Shown here: one piece after another, positions 16,654-24,965 of the stretch | How positions within the stretch are numbered: the first letter of the stretch is position 1 | Layout of the letters: every line of letters starts with the position of its first letter | DNA from: JANPLN01 sp043757265 | Lineage (GTDB): Bacteria; Bdellovibrionota; Bdellovibrionia; Bdellovibrionales; JAGQZY01 | DNA: 64,000 nt | NCBI GenBank assembly: GCA_043757265.1 | Contig: JAYUQP010000072.1 | Coordinates: 1 to 64,000 of the forward strand | Direction: 5' to 3' | Made by a program: the position numbers and the translations under genes | Notes under the pieces: generated by a model | Told to the model about the DNA's origin: nothing | Databases searched by the model: none | What the model saw: only the letters and a program-made list of their open reading frames with translations

Positions 16654-17418
16654 TTACATCCTGAGTAGCACGGGACAATGATCTGAACCGTGCTGCTGAT
16701 CCAAAATTTCTGCTTTTTGAATATGGGCTTGAAGATTATTGCTCACACAAATGTAATCAATTCTCCAACCGCGGTTCGCGGGGCGCGCTAATTCTTGATA
16801 CGACCACCACGAGAATCTCTCTTTTGCTGTCGGGTTTTTATAGCGAAATGTATCTGTAAAACCGGATTTCAAAAATCCATCAAACCATTTACGCTCTTCG
16901 GGTAAAAAGCCGCTCGTGGTTGCCAGCCGAACCGGGTCGTACACATCCACCTCTTTATGAGCGATGTTATAGTCGCCAACCAAAATGACTTTTTTACCGA
17001 TATCGATTTGCTTCCGAAGATGTAGTTGGAATAATTTTAAAAACTCTTGCTTAAAGTTGTGGCGTTCCTGTCGAGCGGCGCCGTTGGGAAAGTACACGTT
17101 GTACAAAACAAAATCTTCAAAGTGGGTGATGATAAAGCGGCCTTCGGAATCAAATTGTTCAAGGCCAATACCATGTTCAACTAAGAGTGGTTCTTTTTTT
17201 GAGTATGTGACGACTCCGGAGTACCCTTTGCGCGAAGCCGACGACCAGTAGCTCGAATAATCAGGTGTGGGGCTAAAAAGGATCGGTTCAAGCTGGTCCT
17301 TATTTGCTTTCGTTTCCTGGAGGCATAATAAGTCGGGGTCTTCTTGCTTGATAAAATCTAGAAGGCCTTTTTTTTGTACTGCTCGAATTCCATTTACGTT
17401 CCAAGAAATGATTTTCAT
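16654..17418 (-). CDS. xthA: exodeoxyribonuclease III
   Basis: A 254-residue member of the exonuclease III/AP-endonuclease (EEP) family. It cuts DNA at abasic sites and trims 3' ends during base-excision repair. The motifs are all present: SWNVNGIRA at the start, LCLQETKA near 35, GDYNIAHKE near 150, and GSDHCPVLL at the C-terminus with the catalytic His. The length is normal for the family. The gene stands alone on the minus strand, with a long hairpin repeat just upstream. The Trp/Tyr-rich segment WWSYQELARPANRGWRIDYI is typical of ExoA/XthA. Confidence 0.93.
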   Translation of the reverse strand: MKIISWNVNGIRAVQKKGLLDFIKQEDPDLLCLQETKANKDQLEPILFSPTPDYSSYWSSASRKGYSGVVTYSKKEPLLVEHGIGLEQFDSEGRFIITHFEDFVLYNVYFPNGAARQERHNFKQEFLKLFQLHLRKQIDIGKKVILVGDYNIAHKEVDVYDPVRLATTSGFLPEERKWFDGFLKSGFTDTFRYKNPTAKERFSWWSYQELARPANRGWRIDYICVSNNLQAHIQKAEILDQQHGSDHCPVLLRM

Positions 17419-17723
17419 GCCGGCAAACTATCAATTGATAGCGGATTTGGGTACGCAGGGAGCCAACATGACGCACATCTCAACCAAACGGTACGGCGTA
17501 CCTAAAAAGGTACGCCGTACCGTTTGGTTGAGATGTGCGTTAGTTACGCCTTCCAAGCTCGTTGCGGTCCAAAGGGGCAATTGCGCCTTCGGCGCTCGTC
17601 CGCGATGCTCGCTCCGGCTCCCTCAAGGAGACATCACCTCCCGCACAGCTGGTTCCCTAACTTGACTGCGGTGCGGTTACCCCGCACTATGGCCATTCAA
17701 TTTTTAAAGCAAAGGAGTTTCTC
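17419..17723. promoter_or_regulatory. peroxiredoxin upstream region with possible promoter
   Basis: Besides the long hairpin repeat at 17471-17540, this gap has a possible -35 box TTGACT at 17662-17667 and a weak -10-like CACTAT at 17685-17690, spaced by 17 bases. Between them lies the inverted repeat gtgcgg-ttacc-ccgcac (17671-17687), placed where an operator could sit. The peroxiredoxin ribosome binding site AAAGGAG is clear before 17724. The promoter is suggestive only. Confidence 0.35.
17471..17540. repeat. perfect 33-bp hairpin repeat
   Basis: Arms 17471-17503 and 17508-17540 are exact reverse complements around the loop aaaa. The inner part ggtacggcgtacct matches the inner part of the element at 39.82-39.87 kb in all but a few bases. 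This suggests a dispersed palindromic family, not a one-off terminator. Confidence 0.95.
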
Positions 17724-18245
17724 ATGCCTATGATCGGACAACCAGCTCCACAATTTACAGCACCGGCTGTAGTTGATGGTGGTGAATTCAAAGACATCAA
17801 TCTGAGCGATTACAAAGGTAAATGGGTTGTACTTTACTTCTACCCACTTGATTTCACTTTTGTCTGCCCCACCGAAATCACCCAGTTTCGCGATTGCCTT
17901 CCAAAATTCAAGGAAGTAAACGCACAAGTTTTGGGCTGCAGTATCGACTCTGTTCACTCGCACAAACGTTGGATCAAAGACGACTTAAAAGATCTTGGCT
18001 ATCCTCTCATTGGCGATATCACAAAAAGAATTTCTCGCGACTACGGTGTTCTTTTGGAAGATAAAGGGATCGCTACTCGCGGCACTTACATTATCGATCC
18101 AGAAGGCATGATCCAATACATGGGCATTCATAACCTGAGCGTTGGCCGTGACTGCAACGAAATTCTTCGCGTTCTTTCGGGTCTACAATCCGGAGAGCTT
18201 TGCGCTGCCGGATGGAAACCAGGCTCTAAGTTTATCAAAGCTTAA
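17724..18245 (+). CDS. 2-Cys peroxiredoxin (AhpC/TSA family)
   Basis: A 173-residue thiol peroxidase that reduces hydrogen peroxide and organic peroxides. The peroxidatic Cys48 sits in PLDFTFVCPTE and the resolving Cys160 in GELCAAGW, so it is a typical 2-Cys enzyme that works as a dimer. The C-terminus ends soon after the resolving Cys and lacks the extended YF tail of sensitive eukaryotic forms, so it should resist over-oxidation. The reducing partner (AhpF, thioredoxin) is not nearby. It has a good ribosome binding site, and a hairpin follows its stop. Confidence 0.94.
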   Translation: MPMIGQPAPQFTAPAVVDGGEFKDINLSDYKGKWVVLYFYPLDFTFVCPTEITQFRDCLPKFKEVNAQVLGCSIDSVHSHKRWIKDDLKDLGYPLIGDITKRISRDYGVLLEDKGIATRGTYIIDPEGMIQYMGIHNLSVGRDCNEILRVLSGLQSGELCAAGWKPGSKFIKA

Positions 18246-18258
18246 TCTTTTACAAACC

Positions 18259-18276
18259 GTGCCCATTGCTGGGCAC
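18259..18276 (+). terminator. hairpin after peroxiredoxin gene
   Basis: A perfect 7-bp stem, gtgccca with tgggcac around the loop ttgc, starts 14 bases after the stop. A T-rich stretch (gttttgtc) follows after a short gap. It is a plausible intrinsic terminator, but the T-run is interrupted. Confidence 0.5.
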
Positions 18277-18301
18277 GAGTGTTTTGTCGGGGTCTTTCAC
18301 G

Positions 18302-19408
18302 ATGCACACTTTTTTCCCGAAATACCAATCGTATTTGCGCCAAAACTACAAAACTTTGTCGGATGAGCTGATTCAATCTTTGTCTCCGCAGCTGGCTTCG
18401 CCGTTTACTTTTAAACTTCAGCGCCAACACTTGGTAGATGCACAAAACATTGTTCGCGATCTAGATCAAATTCTTCAGCAAACGGAACTGCCGAAAATTC
18501 CATCGATTCTAAATAGCTTAGATGTACACATCGACTCAGAAAATCAGCTAAAAATTATTGAGATCAATACCAATGCTTCTTCTTTTTTGGTCAATGCCGA
18601 ACAGTACGCGGCGAAAAACCTTCCCGATTTTCAAGATGCAAAAGAAAATTTCAAAAGGAGTTTTGAACAAACCTTTGGAACGCACTTGCAAAAAGGAAAT
18701 TTGTTTTTGATTGTGGACGAAAATCCAAAACAGCAAAACATGTATTTTGAATTTTTGATGTTTCGCGAATACTTAAAAAAAGAATACTTCATCGATTGCG
18801 AAATCAGTTCACCTCAGGAACTAACAATCGATGCCGAACACCAAGTGATTTGGCAAAACAAAAAAGTCCATGGCATTTACAACCGCCACACGGACTTTTA
18901 CTTTGCAAACATTCCTGTTCTTGCCGAAGCCTTTCGATTTGATAAAACTCTTATTTCTCCCAATCCATGGACCTATGCCGCCATCGCCGACAAAAATCGA
19001 CTTGTTGAATGGTCGCAAAAAGATCTTTCACTGCCTCATCTGCAAAAGGCCCTGCTTAAAACATTTCGCTTTTCAGATTTCAAGGATTCGGACGACTTAT
19101 GGTCGAAGCGCGCTCAGTACTTTTTTAAACCACCAAACGCCTACGGAAGCCGGTCTGTGTACCGTGGAAAGTCTATCAGCCGAACAGTATTCAATCGCAT
19201 CTTTGCCCCAGAATATCTTGCACAGCAGATTGTTCCTGCTCCTGAAGTCGTTTTCGAATACGAAAATCAGTCGCATACCTTTAAATATGATCTTCGTTTT
19301 TATTTTTTCGCAGGCGAAATTCATCTTGCCGTTGCTCGTCTTTATCAAGGGCAATTGACCAACCTACAAACCCCTTTTGGTGGCCTAACTCCGCTTGAAA
19401 TAATTTAA
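18302..19408 (+). CDS. ATP-grasp-like enzyme of unknown substrate
   Basis: A 368-residue cytoplasmic protein, read from the ATG at 18302, where the sequence first looks protein-like. The segment LKIIEINTNASSFLVN (about 78-95), the central IYNRHTDFYF and SPNPWTYAAIADK stretches, and YFKPPNAYGSRSVYRG near 280 resemble glutathione-synthetase-like ATP-grasp proteins. In that fold a glycine-rich loop covers ATP and acidic/Asn residues hold Mg. It ends with a beta-rich segment, LRFYFFAGEIHLAVARLYQGQLTN in part, typical of that fold. Such enzymes ligate a carboxylate to an amine; the substrate is not evident. It probably heads a unit with the next membrane-protein gene. Confidence 0.6.
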   Translation: MHTFFPKYQSYLRQNYKTLSDELIQSLSPQLASPFTFKLQRQHLVDAQNIVRDLDQILQQTELPKIPSILNSLDVHIDSENQLKIIEINTNASSFLVNAEQYAAKNLPDFQDAKENFKRSFEQTFGTHLQKGNLFLIVDENPKQQNMYFEFLMFREYLKKEYFIDCEISSPQELTIDAEHQVIWQNKKVHGIYNRHTDFYFANIPVLAEAFRFDKTLISPNPWTYAAIADKNRLVEWSQKDLSLPHLQKALLKTFRFSDFKDSDDLWSKRAQYFFKPPNAYGSRSVYRGKSISRTVFNRIFAPEYLAQQIVPAPEVVFEYENQSHTFKYDLRFYFFAGEIHLAVARLYQGQLTNLQTPFGGLTPLEII

Positions 19409-19413
19409 AAAGC

Positions 19414-20136
19414 GTGTCAGCTTTGATGGCTATGGAAACATTGCAAAACTCTCACTTGCCATTTGATTATTGCCACCGCTGGATTCGGGCGGCGTTTAAT
19501 ATGGTCGAAAAACAATTCTCACTTTTTGCACTTTTGGGTGTGATCGTGTTTCTAACCGAAGTTTTGGTCAGCGTGATTCCCTTTGTGGGATCGATCGCCA
19601 ACCCAGTGCTGCGTTTTGTGTATACCTTTGGCGGCTTACGTTTGATGGACGGACTCATGAAGGGCGAAACCCACACCATCGAGTCTTATTTTAAGCTTTG
19701 TTTTGATGAAAGCCTTTTAAAACCATTTAAAAATTACTTGCTAGCTTGCGGTGCCATCGGTCTTTTTGTGGAAGTGGGCATGCGTGCTCAAATTCCGCAT
19801 TTTTACTGGCTTACGGCGGTCACTACTCTAACCATTTATCTAATCCCTTTCATGGCCTACTACCAATTTCGAAATCCTGGCATTACCGAGAAACAGGCAA
19901 TGGACTACGTGCTTTCGCAAGCCTGGAGAAACATAGGTAATCTTTTGTGTCTTACAATTTTTTTGCTGGCACTCGGGGCGGTGGCCATGGCCCTCTGTGT
20001 CGTTCCGTTCTTTCTTTACTTCATGCCCCTTACCTTCCCGCTAGTTTATCTGGTTTATATGGGCCTTTGTGAGCACAAAACCATCGAAGAGCTTAACTTA
20101 GCTTGGAACTCTCGCGGTGACTCAACTTCGATTTAG
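19414..20136 (+). CDS. integral membrane protein, unknown function
   Basis: A protein of up to 240 residues with about five or six hydrophobic helices (near 35-55, 60-75, 105-120, 130-150, 175-200 and 205-225). It is clearly an inner-membrane protein and resembles small unassigned membrane families of the YciC type. The GTG at 19414 gives the longest form; ATGs at 19426 and 19432 are equally likely starts, since no ribosome binding site is decisive. It lies six bases after the ATP-grasp-like gene and 15 bases before hldD, so co-transcription is likely. Function is unknown. Confidence 0.65.
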   Translation: MSALMAMETLQNSHLPFDYCHRWIRAAFNMVEKQFSLFALLGVIVFLTEVLVSVIPFVGSIANPVLRFVYTFGGLRLMDGLMKGETHTIESYFKLCFDESLLKPFKNYLLACGAIGLFVEVGMRAQIPHFYWLTAVTTLTIYLIPFMAYYQFRNPGITEKQAMDYVLSQAWRNIGNLLCLTIFLLALGAVAMALCVVPFFLYFMPLTFPLVYLVYMGLCEHKTIEELNLAWNSRGDSTSI

Positions 20137-20151
20137 TGCTAAACCACCGCC

Positions 20152-21117
20152 ATGATCATCGTTACTGGTGCTACAGGTTTTATCGGCAGTGCCCTTATTT
20201 GGGAACTGAACGAGCGAGGGCGACAAGACATCATCGCAGTTGATGTCGTCCGCCCCAATCTACGCAACGGAATTTTAACAAAACGAAAGTACGAAAAATT
20301 TCTTACGCACACAGAGCTTTGGGATTTTTTAAATCAAAAGCCAAAAATCGAAGCCATCTTGCACATGGGCGCTTGCTCATCGACCACCGAACTCGATCGC
20401 ACGTACTTGCGAACAATCAATACAGAGTATACCCAGCGCCTTTTTGAATGGTGCACCGAACACAAAACTCGCCTTATCTACGCCAGTAGCGGCGCAGTTT
20501 ACGGAGACGGCACTCAGGGGTTTGATGACCAAACGGATCCACGCTTCTTTCAGCCATTAAACCCCTACGGGGAGTCCAAACTTAATTTTGATATCTGGGC
20601 GGTTCAACAAACACATACTCCACCGTTGTGGATGGGCCTGCGCTTTTTTAACGTTTACGGTCCCAACGAGTATTACAAACAAGATATGTCGAGTGTGGTT
20701 TTTAAAGCTTACCGCCAAATCCACGTCAATAATGAGCTCAAACTCTTCCGTTCGCACAGCACAAAGTATGAAGACGGCAAACAATTGCGAGATTTTATTT
20801 ATGTTAAAGATGTAACACGTTGGATTGCAGAAATCCTTTTTGAGAAAAAAGGATTTTCGGGAATTTACAACATGGGCTTTGGCGAAGCACGCACATGGCT
20901 GGACTTAGCGGGTGCCGTGTTTCAAGAGATCGGTAAACCTCTCAAGGTTGAGTGGATGGACGTTCCAGAAACGCTTCGACCACGCTACCAATATTTTACG
21001 CAAGCAAAAATGGATCGCTTTCTGAGCCAAGGATTTTCTCGACCTCAGTGGTCGCTTGAGAAAGGCATAAAGGATTATGTTCACAACTACCTCAACCAGC
21101 AAGACCCCTTCTTTTGA
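20152..21117 (+). CDS. hldD: ADP-L-glycero-D-manno-heptose 6-epimerase
   Basis: A 321-residue short-chain dehydrogenase/reductase family epimerase. It converts ADP-D-glycero-D-manno-heptose to ADP-L-glycero-D-manno-heptose for the lipopolysaccharide inner core. The NAD(P)-binding motif VTGATGFIGSAL starts the protein. The heptose-epimerase signature HMGACSSTTE is near 72. The catalytic YGESK is near 140. RFFNVYGPNE and KDGKQLRDFIYVKD-like segments follow. The other heptose genes are not nearby. It ends just 13 bases before the hydroxylase start. The assignment is firm and implies an LPS-bearing Gram-negative envelope. Confidence 0.93.
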   Translation: MIIVTGATGFIGSALIWELNERGRQDIIAVDVVRPNLRNGILTKRKYEKFLTHTELWDFLNQKPKIEAILHMGACSSTTELDRTYLRTINTEYTQRLFEWCTEHKTRLIYASSGAVYGDGTQGFDDQTDPRFFQPLNPYGESKLNFDIWAVQQTHTPPLWMGLRFFNVYGPNEYYKQDMSSVVFKAYRQIHVNNELKLFRSHSTKYEDGKQLRDFIYVKDVTRWIAEILFEKKGFSGIYNMGFGEARTWLDLAGAVFQEIGKPLKVEWMDVPETLRPRYQYFTQAKMDRFLSQGFSRPQWSLEKGIKDYVHNYLNQQDPFF

Positions 21118-21130
21118 GCAGGACATACGG

Positions 21131-22882
21131 ATGAAAAAGTTCAAACAAATTATTGAACAGATTCCTCCTCATCTGAGGCAGTATGTTGTTGAACAGGATT
21201 ACTCTCGCTACACACCTGTTGAACAGGCCACCTGGAGATTCACTTTACGTCAGCTAAAAAGTTTTTTATCGAAGAATGCCCACGATTGTTATATTGCCGG
21301 CCTCACTAAGACCGGTATCGGTACTGAGGCTATCCCGCGCATCGAAGTGATGTGCGAAAAACTGCAAGAGTTTGGTTGGACGGCCGTTCCGGTGAGTGGC
21401 TTTATTCCCCCAGCTGCATTTATGGAGTTACAAAGTTTAAATATCTTACCCATAGCCTGCGACATGCGAAGCATCGATCATATTCTTTACACACCCGCAC
21501 CTGACATTGTTCACGAGGCGGCTGGGCATGCACCAATTTTAGTCGACGAGCAATTTGCGACATACTTAAAGGAATATGCCCAAGTGGCAAAAAAAGCTAT
21601 CATCTCATCAGAAGATCTTTTACAGTACGAAGCGATTCGCGAACTTTCGGATATCAAAGAAGATCCAGAATCCACTGCGGAGCAAATTCGTGCCGCCGAA
21701 ACTCGACTCACCGAAGTGAATGCAAACATCAGTCACGTTTCCGAAGCGTCACTTTTGGGGCGGATGAACTGGTGGACTGCCGAATACGGGTTGATTGGCG
21801 ATCTAAGAAATCCTAAAATATTCGGTGCAGGCCTACTCTCTTCGATTGGAGAATCCCGCCAGTGTTTGCAAGCAGCGGTGAAAAAAATTTCGCTCACTGT
21901 AGAGTGCATCGAAACTGGCTACGACATTACCGAACAACAGCCGCAACTATTCGTGGCACCCTCTTTCCCCGATCTCTCAAAAGTTTTGCGCGAGCTCGAA
22001 GACCGACTCTCCTTCCGTCGTGGAGGCCTTTACGGTTTACAGACTGCGATTAAGGCGAAAACGGTAAATACCATCAGGCTGAATTCTGGCATCCAAATTT
22101 CGGGAGTTGTCAGCGAGGCAATCACAGATTTATCTAGCACTGTGATTTACTACAAACTTTCAGGACCCACTCAAATATGCTGCGATGATACCGAACTTAC
22201 GGGCCATGGAAAAAACTATCACGCGCAGGGATTCAGTTCCCCTTTAGGTTTTCTTAAAAACTCTTCAATTTGTTTAAGCGAATTTAGAGATGCTGATTTA
22301 CATAATGTAGGACTCGATATTGGCTCGGTGACGAACCTGGAATTTGCGTCGGGTGTGATCGTAGAAGGAACTGTCCAGCACTTTGTTCGATCGCAAAAAA
22401 ATAAAATTCTAGCGATCGCCTTCAATGATTGCACCGTTCGTTATCAAAATCAGACGCTGTTCTTGCCTGCGTGGGGCACCTTCGACATGGCTGTGGGGAC
22501 AACTGTTGAATCAGTTTTCGCAGGGCCCGCCGACCGTGCAAATTATGGCATGATTGATTCTTTTGTAAAAAAGGAAATTCCTGCAAAAAAATATTCTGCA
22601 ACGACTTTGCAAAAACATAAACTTTATCAAAAGATCCGTGAATTGCGCGACTTAAAAAATATAACTTCTGAGGCCATCAAACCTCTGTTTCACGAAGCCC
22701 ATACGCACTACCCCGAGCAGTGGCTTGCCTTTGTTGAACTTCTTGAAATGTGCGATACAACCTCTGATAACGATTTGGGTTCTTTGATCGAAGCGCATCT
22801 ACTGGACTTACAAAATAAATATCCCGCCGATAAGGAATATATTTTATTGGGGTTACAACTTTCGGATCGTATATCACTATGA
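21131..22882 (+). CDS. aromatic amino acid hydroxylase with long C-terminal extension
   Basis: Non-heme iron, pterin-dependent hydroxylase; phenylalanine 4-hydroxylation to tyrosine is the most likely reaction. The catalytic domain (about 1-290) carries the iron ligands HEAAGH near 140 and the Glu in WWTAEYGLIG near 215, plus FIPPAAFMELQ near 95. At 583 residues it is about twice the length of compact bacterial PhhA. The extra part (about 300-583) includes a beta-rich region and a helical tail, as in the longer class found in Bacteroidetes and Bdellovibrio relatives. The ATG at 21131 is preferred to a start inside hldD. Its stop overlaps the next ATG (ATGA). Confidence 0.88.
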   Translation: MKKFKQIIEQIPPHLRQYVVEQDYSRYTPVEQATWRFTLRQLKSFLSKNAHDCYIAGLTKTGIGTEAIPRIEVMCEKLQEFGWTAVPVSGFIPPAAFMELQSLNILPIACDMRSIDHILYTPAPDIVHEAAGHAPILVDEQFATYLKEYAQVAKKAIISSEDLLQYEAIRELSDIKEDPESTAEQIRAAETRLTEVNANISHVSEASLLGRMNWWTAEYGLIGDLRNPKIFGAGLLSSIGESRQCLQAAVKKISLTVECIETGYDITEQQPQLFVAPSFPDLSKVLRELEDRLSFRRGGLYGLQTAIKAKTVNTIRLNSGIQISGVVSEAITDLSSTVIYYKLSGPTQICCDDTELTGHGKNYHAQGFSSPLGFLKNSSICLSEFRDADLHNVGLDIGSVTNLEFASGVIVEGTVQHFVRSQKNKILAIAFNDCTVRYQNQTLFLPAWGTFDMAVGTTVESVFAGPADRANYGMIDSFVKKEIPAKKYSATTLQKHKLYQKIRELRDLKNITSEAIKPLFHEAHTHYPEQWLAFVELLEMCDTTSDNDLGSLIEAHLLDLQNKYPADKEYILLGLQLSDRISL

Positions 22883-23643
22883 AAAATCTTCGCATAGTTC
22901 TTGTTCGCCCTAAATATTCACGAAATGTCGGCATGGTCGCAAGAGCCATGTCGAATTACGGCTTGGATCAATTGATTTTGATCGAGCCCCGCTGTGAAAT
23001 AGACCAAGAAGCCCGCGAAGGTGCGGCCCATGCGCAGGTACAATTGGAAAAATGCCAGATCTATCCGCACTGGCAGCGTTTTTATGATTGGGAGCACGAA
23101 GGGATTCGCGTCGCATTTTCGGCCCGTGATGGAAAACGCCGTGATGCTTTCGATTTTGCATCAAGCCTAAAACACGATTTAGAAACTAAGTCTGAAATAT
23201 TTAACAAAAATACATATCTTATTTTTGGTCCAGAGGATCACGGCCTTGCTGATAGCGACCTCGATTTTGTTCACCGAGTATTCCAAATTAAATTACCTGG
23301 TGAAAACACAAGCTTGAATTTGTCACATGCCGTTCTGAGCGCACTTACAATTTTGCATCAGTCTACGGGCTCCGCCGTTGACTCTTCCTTAGTAAAGGAA
23401 GAGCGCGAGAAATTCTTTTTTCCAGATCAAACCATTAAACGCTGGCTCGAGGCTCTGAACATCGATCTTTCGATGCACGAAAAAGTGAATTCCTACACGG
23501 TCCTTCGCAGGCTCATCCTAAAAGGTTTTCCTACTGCGAAAGAATTGCACATGCTCGAAACAGTTTTACAGCAAACCATTCGCAAACTTAAAGATCGGTC
23601 TTTCGTCACCAAAAACTCACAAAATTCCGTTGACTCACCATAG
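22879..23643 (+). CDS. TrmJ/SpoU-family RNA 2'-O-methyltransferase
   Basis: A 254-residue SPOUT methyltransferase that transfers a methyl group from S-adenosylmethionine to a ribose 2'-hydroxyl in tRNA (TrmJ-like, position 32) or rRNA. Visible motifs are RPKYSRNVGMVARAMSNYG at the start (motif 1), YLIFGPEDHGL near 112 (motif 2) and LPGENTSLNLSHAV near 140 (motif 3, forming the knot). A C-terminal helical part of about 80 residues fits the TrmJ type. It is translationally coupled to the hydroxylase through ATGA. The exact RNA target is inferred, not proven. Confidence 0.88.
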   Translation: MKNLRIVLVRPKYSRNVGMVARAMSNYGLDQLILIEPRCEIDQEAREGAAHAQVQLEKCQIYPHWQRFYDWEHEGIRVAFSARDGKRRDAFDFASSLKHDLETKSEIFNKNTYLIFGPEDHGLADSDLDFVHRVFQIKLPGENTSLNLSHAVLSALTILHQSTGSAVDSSLVKEEREKFFFPDQTIKRWLEALNIDLSMHEKVNSYTVLRRLILKGFPTAKELHMLETVLQQTIRKLKDRSFVTKNSQNSVDSP

Positions 23644-23684
23644 ACCAATCTTATTATGGACTCTCACAACAAGGAGTTTTTCTA

Positions 23685-24470
23685 ATGAACGTTTACCATC
23701 TCTTTTTAGCTTTTATTTTTTTCGCAATCACAAATTGTTCTTCGGTGAACTCGCTTTTATACAAAAACTCATGCACAGGTAACAACTGGGAAGCTGTCGG
23801 CGAAAAAGATGGAGAACGCGCAAGCAATGATGTGGCCTCCTGGTCAAGCCGCTGCCAACAATTCGGAACAACTCCCGATGGAAGCAAGTACGAAAAAGGC
23901 TATCTAAAAGGGCTTAGCAAGTTTTGCCACACGAAAGGCTTTGAATCTGGTAAAAAAGGCGTAGCTCAAGACGTGGCTTCGCAGTGCTCAGAAAAAAACG
24001 AAAAAACGCGCTTTGAAGATGGCTACGATTTAGGGCTGCATGAGTTTTGCACTCCCGATGCAGCCAAACAACACGCCTTTGCCGGCACTCCCCGCGCAGA
24101 CGTTTGCGCCAAAGTAACTCCGTACCAAAACGGATATGCGTTGGGCCTTAAGGAGCTGTGCTCTTCGTCCGTCGCCTTTCGCGCAGGTCTCGAAAATAAA
24201 ACCTTCGAACCAAAAAGCTGTGCCCCATCAATGCGTGGATCGCTACTCGCAGCTTTCGAACGCGGGAAAAAATTGACCGAGTCTCGTCAAAAAGTTGCAA
24301 CCTTAGAAACTGAGATCGCCGATCTCACTAAAAAATTCTACGATCCCAACGTCCCTGCTGACGCAAAAACTCACTACCAAGCCATTCTCGACACAAAAAA
24401 AGCTGAGTTAAAAACCGTAGAGAAAGTTATCTTCGGCCTCGAAGGCGAAGAAAAACGCTACAACCGGTAA
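23685..24470 (+). CDS. DUF2799-like lipoprotein with GY/C repeats
   Basis: A 261-residue exported protein. An N-terminal hydrophobic stretch ends in ITNCSS, a slightly unusual lipobox (Asn before Cys). The body repeats a unit of about 35-40 residues with a Gly-Tyr/Phe-x-x-Gly core and a following Cys, for example YEKGYLKGLSKFC, FEDGYDLGLHEFC and YQNGYALGLKELC. This is the pattern of DUF2799 lipoproteins. The C-terminal 60 residues form a coiled coil. The start is backed by an AAGGAG site. It is probably an outer-membrane or periplasmic structural lipoprotein; no partner is visible. Confidence 0.75.
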   Translation: MNVYHLFLAFIFFAITNCSSVNSLLYKNSCTGNNWEAVGEKDGERASNDVASWSSRCQQFGTTPDGSKYEKGYLKGLSKFCHTKGFESGKKGVAQDVASQCSEKNEKTRFEDGYDLGLHEFCTPDAAKQHAFAGTPRADVCAKVTPYQNGYALGLKELCSSSVAFRAGLENKTFEPKSCAPSMRGSLLAAFERGKKLTESRQKVATLETEIADLTKKFYDPNVPADAKTHYQAILDTKKAELKTVEKVIFGLEGEEKRYNR

Positions 24471-24498
24471 TGCAGAAAAATAAAGGGCGGGATTGCCG

Positions 24499-24855
24499 AT
24501 GATGACGTTGAAATTATTGATGGCATTCACGATTGTAGTTTTCAATTTTTCGGCAGACGCGAGCGAATCAAAAATTATGTGTTTGCCCATCAAAAACTTC
24601 AATGGCAAAGTGACAATCGCCGCTTTCTGCGACGCCACAAAACTCAATAGCCTACACAACCTCATCGTCGACGGAGACGGCTGCGCCGTCCCCGGCCAAG
24701 GCATCCAAAGCGAAAGCGCCATGATGCTCCACCAAGCTCCAGCAAAAATCACCGCCGACACTCCCGAGGAACTCCAGCAAAAAACCCTCACCAGCTGCAC
24801 AATCCTTGAAGCCGCAATCGTAATCTCAATGGACCTCCAACCCTGGCAGCAATAA
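24499..24855 (+). CDS. small secreted protein, unknown function
   Basis: A 118-residue protein. The ATG at 24499 (a second follows directly) lies after a GGGCGGGA motif and begins a signal peptide with a cleavage site near SADAS. The mature part contains three or four cysteines and a CAVPGQGIQ segment. No family is recognised. It follows the DUF2799-like gene by 28 bases and may share its transcript. Strand-like alternation suggests a small beta protein, but this is a weak inference. Confidence 0.55.
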   Translation: MMTLKLLMAFTIVVFNFSADASESKIMCLPIKNFNGKVTIAAFCDATKLNSLHNLIVDGDGCAVPGQGIQSESAMMLHQAPAKITADTPEELQQKTLTSCTILEAAIVISMDLQPWQQ

Positions 24856-24965
24856 AAGTTCATGACCAACCACGCAGCTAGCGAGGTTTTTTCTTTGCGC
24901 GCATTTAGCGCGCCGCAAACCTTCCTTGTTTGACTATAATAGCTGCCACCAATTATCAGGGAACG

